Made by a program: the position numbers and the translations under genes
The notes under the pieces: model-generated
Told to the model about the DNA's origin: nothing
Database searches by the model: none
The model's input: the letters and a program-made list of their open reading frames with translations, nothing else
In this document: one piece after another, positions 24,532 to 34,387 of the stretch
Layout of the letters: every line of letters starts with the position of its first letter
Numbering within the stretch: position 1 is the first letter of the stretch
Assembly (NCBI GenBank): GCA_014859375.1
Contig: JACUUH010000022.1
Coordinates: 1-37,838 of the forward strand
Length of the DNA: 37,838 nucleotides
Direction: 5' to 3'
From: Gammaproteobacteria bacterium
GTDB taxonomy: Bacteria > Pseudomonadota > Gammaproteobacteria > Nitrosococcales > Methylophagaceae

Positions 24532-27500
24532 ATGCCTGGTCGAATTCGCGAAATACCCTACAACTATACTTCTTTTTCTGATCGTGAAATCGTGATTCGG
24601 TTTCTTGGCGAACCCATGTGGCAAATCGTTCAAACCTTACGAGGTCAACGTAAGACTGGGCGAAGCGCTAAAATGTTATTTGAAGTATTGGGCGATATGT
24701 GGGTTATCTCGCGTAACCCCTTTATTCAAGATGACTTGGTTGAAAATAGCAAGCGTTGGGAATCATTGCGACATGCGCTGCATCATCGCTTGGATCAAGT
24801 TCGAGACCGAGCAATAAGTAATGATAATCAGCTTGCATTGCAACTTGAACAATGTGCCCGTAAAGCCGTTGCTGATTTTGAACGTAACTTATTAAGTACG
24901 GCAGACCGTAGACGTGGTGTTATGCGACGTCTTGCCAAAGCGACTAAAAAACATAATATTCAGTTTGATGGTTTAGCGCGTGTTTCGCATGTAACTGACG
25001 CAACAGATTGGCGTGTTGAATACCCATTAGCTGTTGCAACACCAGATACGGAACAAGAGATGGCTGCAGTTGTTGCTGCATCTATTGAGTTGGGCTTAAC
25101 GATTATTCCACGAGGTGGTGGTACTGGTTATACCGGTGGTGCGATTCCGCTTTCTGCCGATAGTCTTGTTATCAATATGGAAAAACTCGAGGGTTTAGGT
25201 CCTGTTATCCGCCGTACTTTACCTGGTCGTGAAGGTGAGGTTGCGACAGTAAGGGCTGAAGCGGGAGTGGTAACACGCAGAGTATCTGATTTAGCCAATA
25301 AAAACGGACTGGTGTTTGCGGTTGATCCGACATCTCAAGATGCATCAACCATCGGTGGTAATGTTGCAATGAATGCCGGTGGTAAAAAAGCCGTCATGTG
25401 GGGAACAACCTTAGATAATCTCGTATCATGGCGCATGGTTACCCCTGATTCTGAGTGGTTAGAGGTCGAACGTCTTAACCACAATATGGGCAAAATTCAT
25501 GACGTCGAGATTGCAGAATTTCGTATTACCCGCTTTAAGGCGGATGGCAAAACTCAACTAGGTGAACCTGAACAAATCGCTATTCCTGCAAACCAATTGC
25601 GTAAATCAGGTTTGGGTAAAGATGTTACGAATAAATTCCTGGGTGGCTTACCGGGTATTCAAAAAGAAGGCTGTGATGGACTTATTACATCCGCTGTCTT
25701 TGTTTTACATACGATGCCGCAATTCACACGCACAGTGTGCCTTGAGTTTTTTGGTAATGATTTAAGTAAAGCAGTGCCAGCGATTGTTGAGACTAAAGAC
25801 GTGCTGGATAACAATCCAAACGTGCTATTAGCTGGAATGGAGCATCTTGATGAGCGTTATGTGCGCGCTGTTGATTACACAACCAAAGCACCTCGTTCGG
25901 CCTTACCTAAAATGGTGTTACTGATTGATGTTGCTGGCGATGATGAAAATGCAGTTGCCGCTGCATGTTCACACATTGTTCATTTAGCCAATGCGCGTGA
26001 CGGTGAAGGATTTATTGCTGTCAGTGCTGAAGCACGTAAACGTTTTTGGGCAGATCGGTCAAGAACAGCTGCCATTGCAAAACATACTAATGCCTTCAAA
26101 ATTAATGAAGACGTGGTTATTCCGTTGGATCGTTTATCGGAATATAACGACGGTATTGAAAAAATCAATATCGTTCAATCAACACGTAATAAATTGGTCA
26201 TGGTCAATGCGGTCTGTGATTACTTGTCTAATAGCCCAAAAGAGCTTAAACAACATAAAGCGGACTTTGAAGAAAGCGATGAAAACAACGCCATTATCCA
26301 AAGCAAGATTGAAGCAGCCTGCACATATCTAAATCAAGTGCGCGAGCGTTGGGAAGATGTATTGAACAGCTTTGAGTCACTAGCGATAGACAAGTTAGAT
26401 TTATTGCCAGATCAAGCAAAATCAAAATTACTTGAAGGTGACACATTATTTAATGTGTTGCAGCGACGAGATCTGCGTATTTCATATCGAGCAGAAGTTG
26501 AAAAACCGCTAAAAGAAATGTTTCAAGGACAAGATTTGGCAGCACTTAGAGCCAAGTTAGATAGCATTCACTCACTACATCGTTCAAGCCGCTTGTTTGT
26601 TGCAACGCACATGCATGCCGGTGATGGTAATGTTCATACTAATATTCCTGTCAACTCTAATGACTACACTATGATGCATGAAGCTGAACGCATCGTTGAT
26701 GAGGTCATGGATTTGGCTGGCAAACTGGGTGGTGTTATCTCTGGTGAACATGGTATCGGCTTAACTAAAATGCAGTATTTGGATCAAGCCACGATTGATG
26801 CTTTTGCCAGCTATAAGCAAAAAGTGGATCCAAATGGCCATTTTAATGCGGGTAAATTAATGCCCGGATCAGGCTTGGAAAACGCATATACGCCTTCTAT
26901 GCGTTTACTTGAACAAGAAGCCCTTATTCTTGAGCAAAGTGAACTGAATGAAGTCAACAATGACATCAAAGACTGCTTGCGTTGTGGTAAATGTAAACCT
27001 GAATGTACGACCCATGTTCCTCGTGCAAATTTACTTTATTCACCGCGCAATAAGATCCTGGGTACAGGTCTTATCATGGAAGCTTTCTTATATGAAGAGC
27101 AAACCCGCCGTGGCATTTCGGTACGTCATTTTGCTGAAATGAATGATGTGGCAGATCACTGCACGATTTGTCATCGCTGTTTGAACCCATGCCCAGTGAA
27201 TATCGACTTTGGTGATGTCACCATCAAATTACGCAATATCCTGAAAAATCAGGGTAAACGTAATCTTAATATCGGTACATGGACATCAATGGCGTATTTG
27301 AATGCGACAGATCCTTTGACTATCAGGCTGATGCACAACACTATGATTCAGTGGGGTTATAAGGCTCAGAACATCGGTCATAAAATATTCAAGTCGCTAG
27401 GCTTACTTGGCAGTAAGAACAAGAAGCCACTGCCAACAACAGGTAAAACGCCGATTCGTGAACAAGTTGTACAGTTTATGAAAAAGCCGATGCCAACGGG

Positions 27501-28386
27501 TATGCCTTCGCAAACAACACGCGCAATGTTGGGTGTTGAGGACGATAAAATGATTCCGATCTTGCGGGATCCTAAAAAGGTTAATGAAGACTCAGATGCT
27601 GTATTTTACTTCCCTGGTTGCGGTTCTGAGCGGTTATTTAGTCAGGTTGGTCTATCAACGCTAGCAATGTTGTATGAAGTCGGGACTGAAACAGTATTGC
27701 CACCAAGTTATTTATGCTGTGGTTATCCTCAAACAGCGGATGGGGATCTGGCTAAAGGTCAAGCCATTACAACGGCAAATCAAGTGTTGTTCCATCGGAT
27801 GGCGAATACCTTGAATTATATGGATATCAAGACCGTTATTGTGTCATGTGGTACCTGTATGGATCAGTTGCTTAAGTACCAATTTGAGCAAATCTTCCCA
27901 GGATGTCGCTTATTAGATATTCACGAATATTTAATGGAAAAAGGCGTAAAGATGGAAGGAATTGAAGGTGTTCAATACCTCTATCACGAACCGTGTCACA
28001 CACCGATGAAGACCTATCAATCGACCAGTGTTGCTGAAACTTTATTAGGTCAACAAGTGACATTGAATGATCGTTGTTGTGGTGAATCGGGTTCATTTGC
28101 TGTGGCAAGACCTGATATTGCAACGCAAGTTCGCTTTAGAAAAGAAGAAGAAATCACCAAGGGTATACAAGAGCTTACCGGTGCAGGCAAAGCGGTCAAT
28201 GGTAATGTCAAAATGCTTACATCTTGTCCTGCTTGTCAGCAAGGTCTGTCACGTTATAGAGAAGATACAGGTATCGAAACGGATTATATTGTTGTTGAAA
28301 TTGCCAATCACTTGTTGGGTGATGGCTGGCAGAAACGATTTATTGAGGATGCTAAAAACGGCGGTATTGAACGCGTTCTACTTTAA
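24532..28386 (+). CDS. Giant FAD-linked oxidoreductase with 4Fe-4S and CCG domains
   Basis: A single chain of 1284 residues combining the parts of a glycolate/D-lactate type dehydrogenase complex. Order: N-terminal DUF3683-like region ([20 protein letters not shown], about 1-140); FAD_binding_4 with [11 protein letters not shown] (193-203) and [23 protein letters not shown]-oxidase C-terminal domain with metal-site residues [10 protein letters not shown] (693-702) and GEHGIG (738-743); two 4Fe-4S motifs, [11 protein letters not shown] (from Cys815) and [12 protein letters not shown] (from Cys877); then two CCG domains ([17 protein letters not shown]). A helix-rich insert (about 560-650) splits the FAD-oxidase C domain. 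ATG at 24532 matches the family start; the TTG at 24523 does not. Substrate (D-lactate, glycolate, 2-hydroxyglutarate or other 2-hydroxyacid) is unknown. Probably a peripheral membrane enzyme feeding quinones. Confidence 0.92.
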   Translation: MPGRIREIPYNYTSFSDREIVIRFLGEPMWQIVQTLRGQRKTGRSAKMLFEVLGDMWVISRNPFIQDDLVENSKRWESLRHALHHRLDQVRDRAISNDNQLALQLEQCARKAVADFERNLLSTADRRRGVMRRLAKATKKHNIQFDGLARVSHVTDATDWRVEYPLAVATPDTEQEMAAVVAASIELGLTIIPRGGGTGYTGGAIPLSADSLVINMEKLEGLGPVIRRTLPGREGEVATVRAEAGVVTRRVSDLANKNGLVFAVDPTSQDASTIGGNVAMNAGGKKAVMWGTTLDNLVSWRMVTPDSEWLEVERLNHNMGKIHDVEIAEFRITRFKADGKTQLGEPEQIAIPANQLRKSGLGKDVTNKFLGGLPGIQKEGCDGLITSAVFVLHTMPQFTRTVCLEFFGNDLSKAVPAIVETKDVLDNNPNVLLAGMEHLDERYVRAVDYTTKAPRSALPKMVLLIDVAGDDENAVAAACSHIVHLANARDGEGFIAVSAEARKRFWADRSRTAAIAKHTNAFKINEDVVIPLDRLSEYNDGIEKINIVQSTRNKLVMVNAVCDYLSNSPKELKQHKADFEESDENNAIIQSKIEAACTYLNQVRERWEDVLNSFESLAIDKLDLLPDQAKSKLLEGDTLFNVLQRRDLRISYRAEVEKPLKEMFQGQDLAALRAKLDSIHSLHRSSRLFVATHMHAGDGNVHTNIPVNSNDYTMMHEAERIVDEVMDLAGKLGGVISGEHGIGLTKMQYLDQATIDAFASYKQKVDPNGHFNAGKLMPGSGLENAYTPSMRLLEQEALILEQSELNEVNNDIKDCLRCGKCKPECTTHVPRANLLYSPRNKILGTGLIMEAFLYEEQTRRGISVRHFAEMNDVADHCTICHRCLNPCPVNIDFGDVTIKLRNILKNQGKRNLNIGTWTSMAYLNATDPLTIRLMHNTMIQWGYKAQNIGHKIFKSLGLLGSKNKKPLPTTGKTPIREQVVQFMKKPMPTGMPSQTTRAMLGVEDDKMIPILRDPKKVNEDSDAVFYFPGCGSERLFSQVGLSTLAMLYEVGTETVLPPSYLCCGYPQTADGDLAKGQAITTANQVLFHRMANTLNYMDIKTVIVSCGTCMDQLLKYQFEQIFPGCRLLDIHEYLMEKGVKMEGIEGVQYLYHEPCHTPMKTYQSTSVAETLLGQQVTLNDRCCGESGSFAVARPDIATQVRFRKEEEITKGIQELTGAGKAVNGNVKMLTSCPACQQGLSRYREDTGIETDYIVVEIANHLLGDGWQKRFIEDAKNGGIERVLL

Positions 28387-28396
28387 GATGAAAGAT

Positions 28397-28419
28397 AAGG
28401 TCGGCTAAATGCCGACCTT
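28397..28419. terminator. Bidirectional terminator hairpin
   Basis: Perfect 9-bp stem AAGGTCGGC/GCCGACCTT with loop TAAAT, 10 bases after the oxidoreductase stop and between convergent genes. The tail TTGTTTAT is moderately T-rich on the plus strand; on the minus strand it is followed by ATCTTTCATC. Confidence 0.8.
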
Positions 28420-28431
28420 GTTTATCTGTGC

Positions 28432-28791
28432 TTATTTTTCGAGTAATGCCACACTACTAAAGTGAATACCATCCCAGCCAGATTTGATGAAATTCCGTAT
28501 ATTTTGGTGATCATTATTTTCAGGGTGTGCAAGCACATCGTCACGATAATAACGGCCAAAACACGCTAATGTTTGTTGTTCATTCAGATTATTCAACAAA
28601 CCAAAAGCAAAAATTTTACACGAACCGTTATTCTGATTTTCTTCATTCAAGGTATCACCATTGGAAAATTGAGCTGGCGTGAAGTCGTAATTATCATCAA
28701 TGACATCCATGGTTTCATTAAATTCGATTTGTTCAGGATTCTGGTCAAGTTTTAATAGAAAGTCATCAAGCGTCATGGTGGTCTCAGTCAT
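28432..28791 (-). CDS. HopJ-family protein
   Basis: Small acidic cytoplasmic protein of 119 residues with the conserved HopJ pattern: FNETMDVIDDNYDFTPAQF, NGSCKIFAFGLLN, QTLACFGRYYRDDVL, NDHQNIRNFIKSGWDGI. The family name comes from a Pseudomonas syringae type III effector, but most members are in free-living bacteria with no type III system, and none is seen here. No signal peptide or membrane segment. Function unknown. It lies 81 bases after the nitroreductase gene on the same strand. Confidence 0.88.
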   Translation of the reverse strand: MTETTMTLDDFLLKLDQNPEQIEFNETMDVIDDNYDFTPAQFSNGDTLNEENQNNGSCKIFAFGLLNNLNEQQTLACFGRYYRDDVLAHPENNDHQNIRNFIKSGWDGIHFSSVALLEK

Positions 28792-28872
28792 GTTATTGTG
28801 GAAAAAAGAGTATACCTAAACGCGTAGCTGAAAGCTCAATAGGCTCTAGCTAACGGTGTTATTGGTCGTAAC

Positions 28873-29538
28873 TTAATTGAAAAAGTGGCAAAAGTTGGAT
28901 AAGGGTTCACGTGTAGTGCGATAAGTATTAACAGCGGCATTGGCATCTTCATAACCTAAGGCCATACCTGCGATTAGTTTTAGATCAGTGGTGTATCCTA
29001 GTTCTTGTTTTGCTATATCGGGATAGTCACTTAATGCTGCTTGAGGACATGTCGCCAAGCCTTGCTCTTGTGCTGCTAACATCAGTGATTGGATAAACAT
29101 GCCGTAGTCTAGCAATGAGCCTGCTTCCATTACATCATCAATAAAAAACAGCAGCATGACAGGTGCATCAAAAGCACGATAATTGGCTTGCCATTGTGCT
29201 TGACGCTGTTCAGTATCTTGTTTGTTAATAGCTAAGCTTTGATATAGTTGTAAACCGCATTTTATGCGACGGCTATGATATGGTTCATTCCATGTTTTTG
29301 GATAATACTGGTAGTCAGGGCTCGGTTTAATACCATTTGTAAAGGCTAATTCCAGTTTTGACTGCAAGCGTTTTTTACTTTCACCACTGATGATCGCAAC
29401 TTGCCAAGGCTGGCTGTTTGCTCCAGATGGTGAATGACTCGCTATTGCTAGAATGTGCGAAATCTGTTCAATGGTGACCTCTTTATCAAGAAAGGCACGA
29501 GTTGAGTGGCGATGCATAATCGCATCATCTACATTCAT
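28873..29538 (-). CDS. Nitroreductase-family flavoprotein
   Basis: FMN-dependent NAD(P)H oxidoreductase fold. FMN-contact block RHSTRAF (10-16) and SPSGANSQPW (36-45); later QSLMLAAQEQGLATCPQAAL and the C-terminal GMALGYED. 221 residues, cytoplasmic. Substrate unknown: members reduce nitroaromatics, quinones or enones. The ATG is one base after the stop of the YbaN-like gene, so translation is coupled. Confidence 0.92.
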   Translation of the reverse strand: MNVDDAIMHRHSTRAFLDKEVTIEQISHILAIASHSPSGANSQPWQVAIISGESKKRLQSKLELAFTNGIKPSPDYQYYPKTWNEPYHSRRIKCGLQLYQSLAINKQDTEQRQAQWQANYRAFDAPVMLLFFIDDVMEAGSLLDYGMFIQSLMLAAQEQGLATCPQAALSDYPDIAKQELGYTTDLKLIAGMALGYEDANAAVNTYRTTREPLSNFCHFFN

Positions 29539-29539
29539 G

Positions 29540-29920
29540 TTACTTATCCTCAGATTCTTTTAGCTGCCAGACAAATGCCAATAAAATCAAACATAAGCAC
29601 ACCAGCATTAGTTGTAGGCCGAGTCTGCCAGATAACATGATGATTGAAATAGTAAACGTTGCAATAATTAACATCATCGCCTTACGTTTTACTTGGTGGC
29701 GAATGGTATGACTATGTTCCCATTGTGCCAGTGGTGGACCAAACCATTTATTGTTTAATAACATGCTGTGAAAACGTGGCGAGCTGTTTGCAAAACACGC
29801 TAGTGCCACGATTAAAAAAGGGGTTGTTGGCAATAATGGTACAAAAGCGCCGATAATACCTAATATGACAAACAGCCACCCTGTTGTCAGTAGCAGGTAA
29901 TGTTTAATAATTGCTCGCAT
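29540..29920 (-). CDS. YbaN-family inner-membrane protein (DUF454)
   Basis: 126 residues with hydrophobic segments at about 8-43 (GWLFVILGIIGAFVPLLPTT, the DUF454 signature, then FLIVALACFANSS) and 84-117. The RFHSMLLNNKWFGPPLAQWE block is also typical. Function unknown. It lies 15 bases after efpL and 1 base before the nitroreductase gene. Confidence 0.92.
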   Translation of the reverse strand: MRAIIKHYLLLTTGWLFVILGIIGAFVPLLPTTPFLIVALACFANSSPRFHSMLLNNKWFGPPLAQWEHSHTIRHQVKRKAMMLIIATFTISIIMLSGRLGLQLMLVCLCLILLAFVWQLKESEDK

Positions 29921-29935
29921 AAAAAAATAAGACGT

Positions 29936-30502
29936 TTATGCGCGAGACATAAATTTACCTGAAACGGTGTTAATTTTTATAACCTCACCCTGTTCTATAT
30001 ATTCTGGCACTTGAATTTCCAGGCCTGTCGCAAATTTAGCGGGTTTGGTTCTGGCTGTGGCTGATGCGCCTTTAATGCCTGGTGCGGTTTCAGTAATTTG
30101 CATAGCGACAGCAGCTGGTAATTCGATTGCAACCATAACACCATCGAGTAATGTTGCGACGACACCTTCCAAGCCTTCGACAAGGTAGCGTTTTTCTTCC
30201 TCTATATCATCGGCACTGATGGTATATTGCTCATAATCTTCCAGACTCATGAAGGTGTAACCATCGTCGTCTTTATAAGAAAATTGCAACATTTTCTTGT
30301 CACTGTCGACTTCTTTTAAAAAGTCGTCACCTTTTAAGGTTTCATCCAGTTTCTGTTTGGTTTTAAGGTGATTAAAGCGAATTTTGTAGAGTGTTGATGC
30401 ACCGCGTGAAGATGGATTACGCACTTCAATCTCACGAACAGAATAGGGCGCATTATTAACTTCAACGACCATTCCACGTTTTAGGTCACTAGCTTTAGGC
30501 AT
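29936..30502 (-). CDS. efpL: Elongation factor P-like protein EfpL (YeiP)
   Basis: Translation factor that relieves ribosome stalling at certain sequences. The three-domain EF-P fold is intact; the C-terminal block TETAPGIKGASATARTKPAK and QVPEYIEQGE matches E. coli YeiP closely. The domain I loop tip is SSRGAS with Arg33 in place of the modified lysine of canonical EF-P, which marks the EfpL branch. 188 residues. AGAG lies 8 bases before the ATG. A canonical efp gene is expected elsewhere. First gene of a run with the YbaN-like and nitroreductase genes. Confidence 0.94.
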   Translation of the reverse strand: MPKASDLKRGMVVEVNNAPYSVREIEVRNPSSRGASTLYKIRFNHLKTKQKLDETLKGDDFLKEVDSDKKMLQFSYKDDDGYTFMSLEDYEQYTISADDIEEEKRYLVEGLEGVVATLLDGVMVAIELPAAVAMQITETAPGIKGASATARTKPAKFATGLEIQVPEYIEQGEVIKINTVSGKFMSRA

Positions 30503-30668
30503 GATATTTCTCTTGTTTCAGGTTAATTTTGGGCAATTATACCCGAGTATGTTTGAGCATTTTTCATAAAAGTTTTGTTGAGATGGCTTGGTTTTTGATA
30601 ATCATTAGTATGGCGTAATCATGAATACGTTAAAATCACCCTAATCAATTATCATTATCGAGCAGCTC

Positions 30669-31505
30669 ATGGCACAACTTGGCAAACTTAACACCTTAAA
30701 AGTAATCAAAAAATTAGATTTTGGCATCTATCTGGATGGTAACGGTTTAGGTGAAATTTTGTTGCCTAATCGTTACATACCAGCAAATGTCAGTATTGGC
30801 GATCAATTGGATGTGTTTGTTTATCTTGATTCAGATGATTTACCGATTGCAACCACAGAAATACCTAAAGCAATGGTCGGCGAGTGTGCTTATCTTAACG
30901 TGGTTGCCGTTAATCGAATTGGCGCCTTTTTGGATTGGGGTTTACCCAAAGACTTGTTAGTCCCATTTGGTGAGCAACAAAAACCATTAGAAGTTGGTAA
31001 GTCCTACGTTGTATACCTTTATATTGATGATGCCTCATCGCGTATTGCTGCCAGCACCAAAATAGATAAATTTTTACCCGATAGTTCTCCTTATTTCAAA
31101 CAGCAGCAGAAAGTTGATTTACTCATTTATGGTCGCACTGATTTAGGCTTTAAAGCGATCGTGAATGGCGTTGTTACGGGCGTTATTTTTAATAGTGACG
31201 TGTTTAAGCCGATTAAATATGGTGAGCAACTTCAAGGTTATATCAAACATATTCGTTCTGACAAAAAGTTGGATTTGTGTCTGCAATTAGTTAGCCGCGA
31301 AGCCTTAGATGATTTATCAGAACACATTTTGACCTTTATTAAACAACAGGGCGGCAGCACAACGTTAACCGATAAAAGTTCACCAGAAGCGATCACCAAA
31401 CAATTTGGTGTCAGTAAGTCCAGCTATAAAAAAGCATTGGGTAAACTATATAAAAAACGCTTGATCGATATTGATAAAACCGTAGTAAGTTTGGTGAAAA
31501 AATAA
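30669..31505 (+). CDS. cvfB: CvfB/YitL-family S1 RNA-binding protein
   Basis: Predicted RNA-binding regulator. Two to three S1-like beta-barrel repeats: about 1-60 (LGKLNTLKVIKKLDFGIYLD), 65-130 (GAFLDWGLPKDLLVPFGEQQ) and 140-215 (IYGRTDLGFKAIVNG), then a winged helix (about 225-278: AITKQFGVSKSSYKKALGKL). 278 residues, family size. The stop codon overlaps the rbgA start (TAATG), so they are coupled. Divergent from efpL. The specific RNA target is unknown. Confidence 0.92.
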   Translation: MAQLGKLNTLKVIKKLDFGIYLDGNGLGEILLPNRYIPANVSIGDQLDVFVYLDSDDLPIATTEIPKAMVGECAYLNVVAVNRIGAFLDWGLPKDLLVPFGEQQKPLEVGKSYVVYLYIDDASSRIAASTKIDKFLPDSSPYFKQQQKVDLLIYGRTDLGFKAIVNGVVTGVIFNSDVFKPIKYGEQLQGYIKHIRSDKKLDLCLQLVSREALDDLSEHILTFIKQQGGSTTLTDKSSPEAITKQFGVSKSSYKKALGKLYKKRLIDIDKTVVSLVKK

Positions 31506-32446
31506 TGGCGATCAATTGGTATCCTGGCCATATGCATAAGGCCAGCAAAGAAATGAAAAAGATGATTCCAGAGGTTGATCTGATCATCGAAGTGCTTGAT
31601 GCACGTATTCCTTTTAGTAGTGAAAACCCAATGCTGGCGGAAATACGTGGTGACAAGCCGTGTATCAAAGTATTAAGTAAAAGTGATTTAGCCGATCCTG
31701 AACTCACACGGCAGTGGCAAGACTATTTAGAACAAGAAAAAAATGTAAAAACCATTGCTCTGACCACACAACAACCAGAACGGATGCGAGAGATAGTAGA
31801 TTTATGTCGCAAAATGCTACCTGCCAAAGACAGTAGCGTAAAAAATATTCAAGCTATGATTATGGGCATTCCCAATGTTGGTAAATCGACTTTAATCAAT
31901 ACCCTTGCTGGTAGACAAATAGCCAAAACTGGCAATGAGCCTGCTGTAACTAAAATGCAGCAACGAATTAAATTGGAGGGCGGCATCGTGTTGCATGATA
32001 CGCCTGGCGTGTTATGGCCAAACCTTGAAAACAGACATGGTGGTTACCGGCTTGCGATTACTGGTGCAATTAAAGAAACCGCGATTAGTAATGATGATAT
32101 TGCCATCTATGCCGTTGATTATTTGCGTCGGGCCTATCCTGATTTATTAAAACAACGCTATGACTTGGATGCATTGCCAGAAGATGAAATTAAACTATTA
32201 GAACTGATCGGAGCCAAACGTGGCTGTTTACGTTCGGGAGGTATGGTTGATTTGGATCGTACCGCCAAGATTTTATTAACGGAGTTTCGTTCAGCCACTA
32301 TCGGCAATATAAGCTTAGAAACCCCTGAAATGATGGAACAAGAAATCATTGAAATGCTGCACATTCGCGAACAAAAACAAGCCAAGAAACTAGCGAGGAA
32401 GAATAAGCGTCATAGTTCAAGGCAGAATAACGAACAAATAGAATAG
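31505..32446 (+). CDS. rbgA: Ribosome biogenesis GTPase RbgA (YlqF)
   Basis: Circularly permuted GTPase acting late in large ribosomal subunit assembly. Permuted motif order is seen: G4 SKSD (58-61) precedes G1 GIPNVGKST (121-129), G2 Thr149 and G3 DTPG (165-168). N-terminal signature INWYPGHMHKASKEM. C-terminal lysine-rich tail for rRNA contact. 313 residues. Coupled to cvfB by a one-base overlap. Confidence 0.96.
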   Translation: MAINWYPGHMHKASKEMKKMIPEVDLIIEVLDARIPFSSENPMLAEIRGDKPCIKVLSKSDLADPELTRQWQDYLEQEKNVKTIALTTQQPERMREIVDLCRKMLPAKDSSVKNIQAMIMGIPNVGKSTLINTLAGRQIAKTGNEPAVTKMQQRIKLEGGIVLHDTPGVLWPNLENRHGGYRLAITGAIKETAISNDDIAIYAVDYLRRAYPDLLKQRYDLDALPEDEIKLLELIGAKRGCLRSGGMVDLDRTAKILLTEFRSATIGNISLETPEMMEQEIIEMLHIREQKQAKKLARKNKRHSSRQNNEQIE

Positions 32447-32476
32447 CGAAAGACGGTAATAAATAAATTTAATCTA

Positions 32477-32495
32477 AATGATAATGATTTGCATT
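32477..32495. promoter_or_regulatory. Fur-box-like operator overlapping the porin -35 element
   Basis: AATGATAATGATTTGCATT is a 9-1-9 interrupted palindrome (7 of 9 positions pair) and matches 16 of 19 bases of the Fur consensus written as AATGATAATCATTATCATT. It overlaps the predicted -35 (TTGCAT, 32489-32494) of the porin promoter, a position suited to repression. A Zur site is the alternative, as Zur boxes share the AAATG/CATTT ends. Confidence 0.7.
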
Positions 32496-32517
32496 TAGAT
32501 AGATGAATAGCTATAAT
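32489..32517 (+). promoter_or_regulatory. Porin operon promoter
   Basis: A -35 TTGCAT (32489-32494), 17-base spacer and a perfect -10 TATAAT (32512-32517). The predicted start near 32524 leaves a leader of about 30 bases. Confidence 0.65.
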
Positions 32518-32554
32518 CACACCATGATTTAATTTATAGATGGTGGGGTTTATC

Positions 32555-33823
32555 ATGACATTCAAAAAAACGGCACTAGCATTGAGCTTAATGACAGCAA
32601 TCGGTGCAGCTCACGCCGCGACACCAAACAATGAAGAAATTTGGCAAATGTTGCAAAAAATGCAGCAACAAATGGCTGAGGTTCAACAACAAAACCAGGA
32701 TCTGAAAGCTGAAAATCAAACCTTAAAAAACAAGGTTGATGCAACAGAGCAGACTGCACTTGAAGCGAGTGCGGCAGCGGAAGCACTTGCTGTTGCAACT
32801 GAACAAGCAGTTAAAACAGCTAGTTTCAATGCCAATAAAACATCAATCGGTGGTTACGGTGAACTGCACTATAACAACCTAGAAGGTCAAAACGGTGCTG
32901 CCGATAAAGATGAAATTGATTTCCATCGTTTTGTCTTATTTTTTGGTCATGAGTTTAATGATGATCTACGGTTTTTCTCTGAATTCGAGCTTGAGCATAG
33001 CTTAGTTAAAGATACCAGTAATGGCAGTAATGGCGGTGAAATTGAGCTTGAACAAGCTTATATTGAATATGACATCAATCAACAACATCGTGTTAAAGGC
33101 GGTTTGTTTTTAATGCCAGTTGGTATTATGAATGAGACACATGAGCCTAATACATTCTATGGTACGGAACGTAACCCGGTAGAGAGCAACATCATCCCAA
33201 CAACATGGTGGGAAGGCGGGGTTATGTTTAGTGGGCAATTAGCTCAGGGCTTGAGTTATGACCTTGTTGCCACTTCTGGTTTAAATACTAGCGGTACGGC
33301 TAACTATGCGGTTAGAAGTGGCCGTCAAAAGGTTTCCAAGGCTAAGGCTGAAGATTTCGCTTACACAGGTCGTTTAAAATGGACAGCAATTCCAGGTGTT
33401 GAACTCGCTGTAACTGCTCAATATCAGGAAAATATGACACAAAGCCAAGATCCAACGGCAGGTAGTGCAACCTTGTTAGAAACCCACGCTGTTATTCAAC
33501 AAGGTGATTTTGGCTTACGCGCCTTATATGCCACATGGGATGTCAATGGCAGTGGTCCAAAAGCTTCTGGTTCCGATCAACAAACCGGTTGGTATATAGA
33601 GCCTTCATACCGTATTACTGATAACGTCGGTGTATTTGCTCGCTACAATGAATGGGATAATCAAGCGGGTAATTCGACCGACAGCCAATATCAACAAATT
33701 GATCTTGGTGTGAATTGGTGGCCGCACAAAGATGTTGTGGTGAAAGTCGATTACCAAGATCAGGATGCGCCCGCAGGCAAAGAACAAGATGGCATCAATG
33801 TTGGCTTAGGCTATCAATTCTAA
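32555..33823 (+). CDS. Outer-membrane porin with N-terminal coiled coil
   Basis: Signal peptide (MTFKKTALALSLMTAIGAAH, cleaved after AHA); then a Gln/Lys-rich coiled coil (about 25-90, EEIWQMLQKMQQQMAEVQQQ) that may reach peptidoglycan or trimerise; then a beta-barrel (IGGYGELHYNN to the last strand INVGLGYQF with terminal Phe, the BAM signal). Resembles phosphate/iron-type OprP/OprO porin-like proteins; substrate unknown. I use the ATG at 32555 with GGTGGGG ahead; the ATG at 32540 would put extra residues before the signal peptide. Followed closely by the FMN-binding gene, and preceded by a Fur-like operator. Confidence 0.9.
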   Translation: MTFKKTALALSLMTAIGAAHAATPNNEEIWQMLQKMQQQMAEVQQQNQDLKAENQTLKNKVDATEQTALEASAAAEALAVATEQAVKTASFNANKTSIGGYGELHYNNLEGQNGAADKDEIDFHRFVLFFGHEFNDDLRFFSEFELEHSLVKDTSNGSNGGEIELEQAYIEYDINQQHRVKGGLFLMPVGIMNETHEPNTFYGTERNPVESNIIPTTWWEGGVMFSGQLAQGLSYDLVATSGLNTSGTANYAVRSGRQKVSKAKAEDFAYTGRLKWTAIPGVELAVTAQYQENMTQSQDPTAGSATLLETHAVIQQGDFGLRALYATWDVNGSGPKASGSDQQTGWYIEPSYRITDNVGVFARYNEWDNQAGNSTDSQYQQIDLGVNWWPHKDVVVKVDYQDQDAPAGKEQDGINVGLGYQF

Positions 33824-33856
33824 GTTAATGACACTAAAACGACTAGGAACAGTGAA

Positions 33857-34378
33857 TTGACCAGGTTATTTAAATTACACTTTATCGTCCTGATAGGGTT
33901 GATGGTGAGTTCAATCACTGTTTCTGCTCGTGGTGTGTATCAAACCGATGAAGATTTTTTGTCGGAGGTATTTGCGAACAGCGTACCTAAAAGCCAGGTT
34001 GTCTGGCTTAAAGGTGAGGTAAGTCAGTCAGTTTCAGATATTTTAGGGCACGACTATAAGGGCTTGAGAATTCGATATTGGCGAGATCAAAACAAAAGTG
34101 TTTGGATCTTGGAAGAAATTGGCAAAGAGCAGCCGATTACCTTTGGTGTGGTTATTTCCAGGCAAAAAGTTGAAGTAGTTAAGGTTTTAGCATTTCGCGA
34201 AAGTCGCGGTGATGAAATTCGATATCCCGCATTTACCCAGCAATTTGAACAAGCTACACTCGATGGTAATAAACTTGATCGTCACATTGACGGTATTTCA
34301 GGCGCAACCTTATCAGTTTGGGCTATGACTTCGGTAGTTAGAATGGCATTATATCTGGATAAATTTACTACACCATAG
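33857..34378 (+). CDS. Exported FMN-binding (flavinylated) protein
   Basis: Periplasmic or membrane-tethered electron carrier. An N-terminal hydrophobic segment (about 6-22) is a signal peptide or anchor. The FMN_bind domain (about 85-165) has DGISGAT (145-151), the pattern on which ApbE attaches FMN to threonine, here Thr151. Start is TTG at 33857: AGGAAC precedes it at proper spacing and no ATG would keep the signal sequence. Gap to the porin gene is 33 bases and to the PepSY gene 9, so it is in the operon. No ApbE or NADH-dependent partner is in the window. Confidence 0.87.
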   Translation: MTRLFKLHFIVLIGLMVSSITVSARGVYQTDEDFLSEVFANSVPKSQVVWLKGEVSQSVSDILGHDYKGLRIRYWRDQNKSVWILEEIGKEQPITFGVVISRQKVEVVKVLAFRESRGDEIRYPAFTQQFEQATLDGNKLDRHIDGISGATLSVWAMTSVVRMALYLDKFTTP

Positions 34379-34387
34379 AAATATAAT

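Noticed and set aside
28432..28791. Type III secreted effector
   Set aside because: HopJ-family members are widespread in bacteria without type III secretion; no secretion genes or chaperone are near.
30503..30668. Riboswitch or leader RNA between efpL and cvfB
   Set aside because: The 166-bp divergent gap shows no conserved riboswitch core or strong hairpin that I can recognise.
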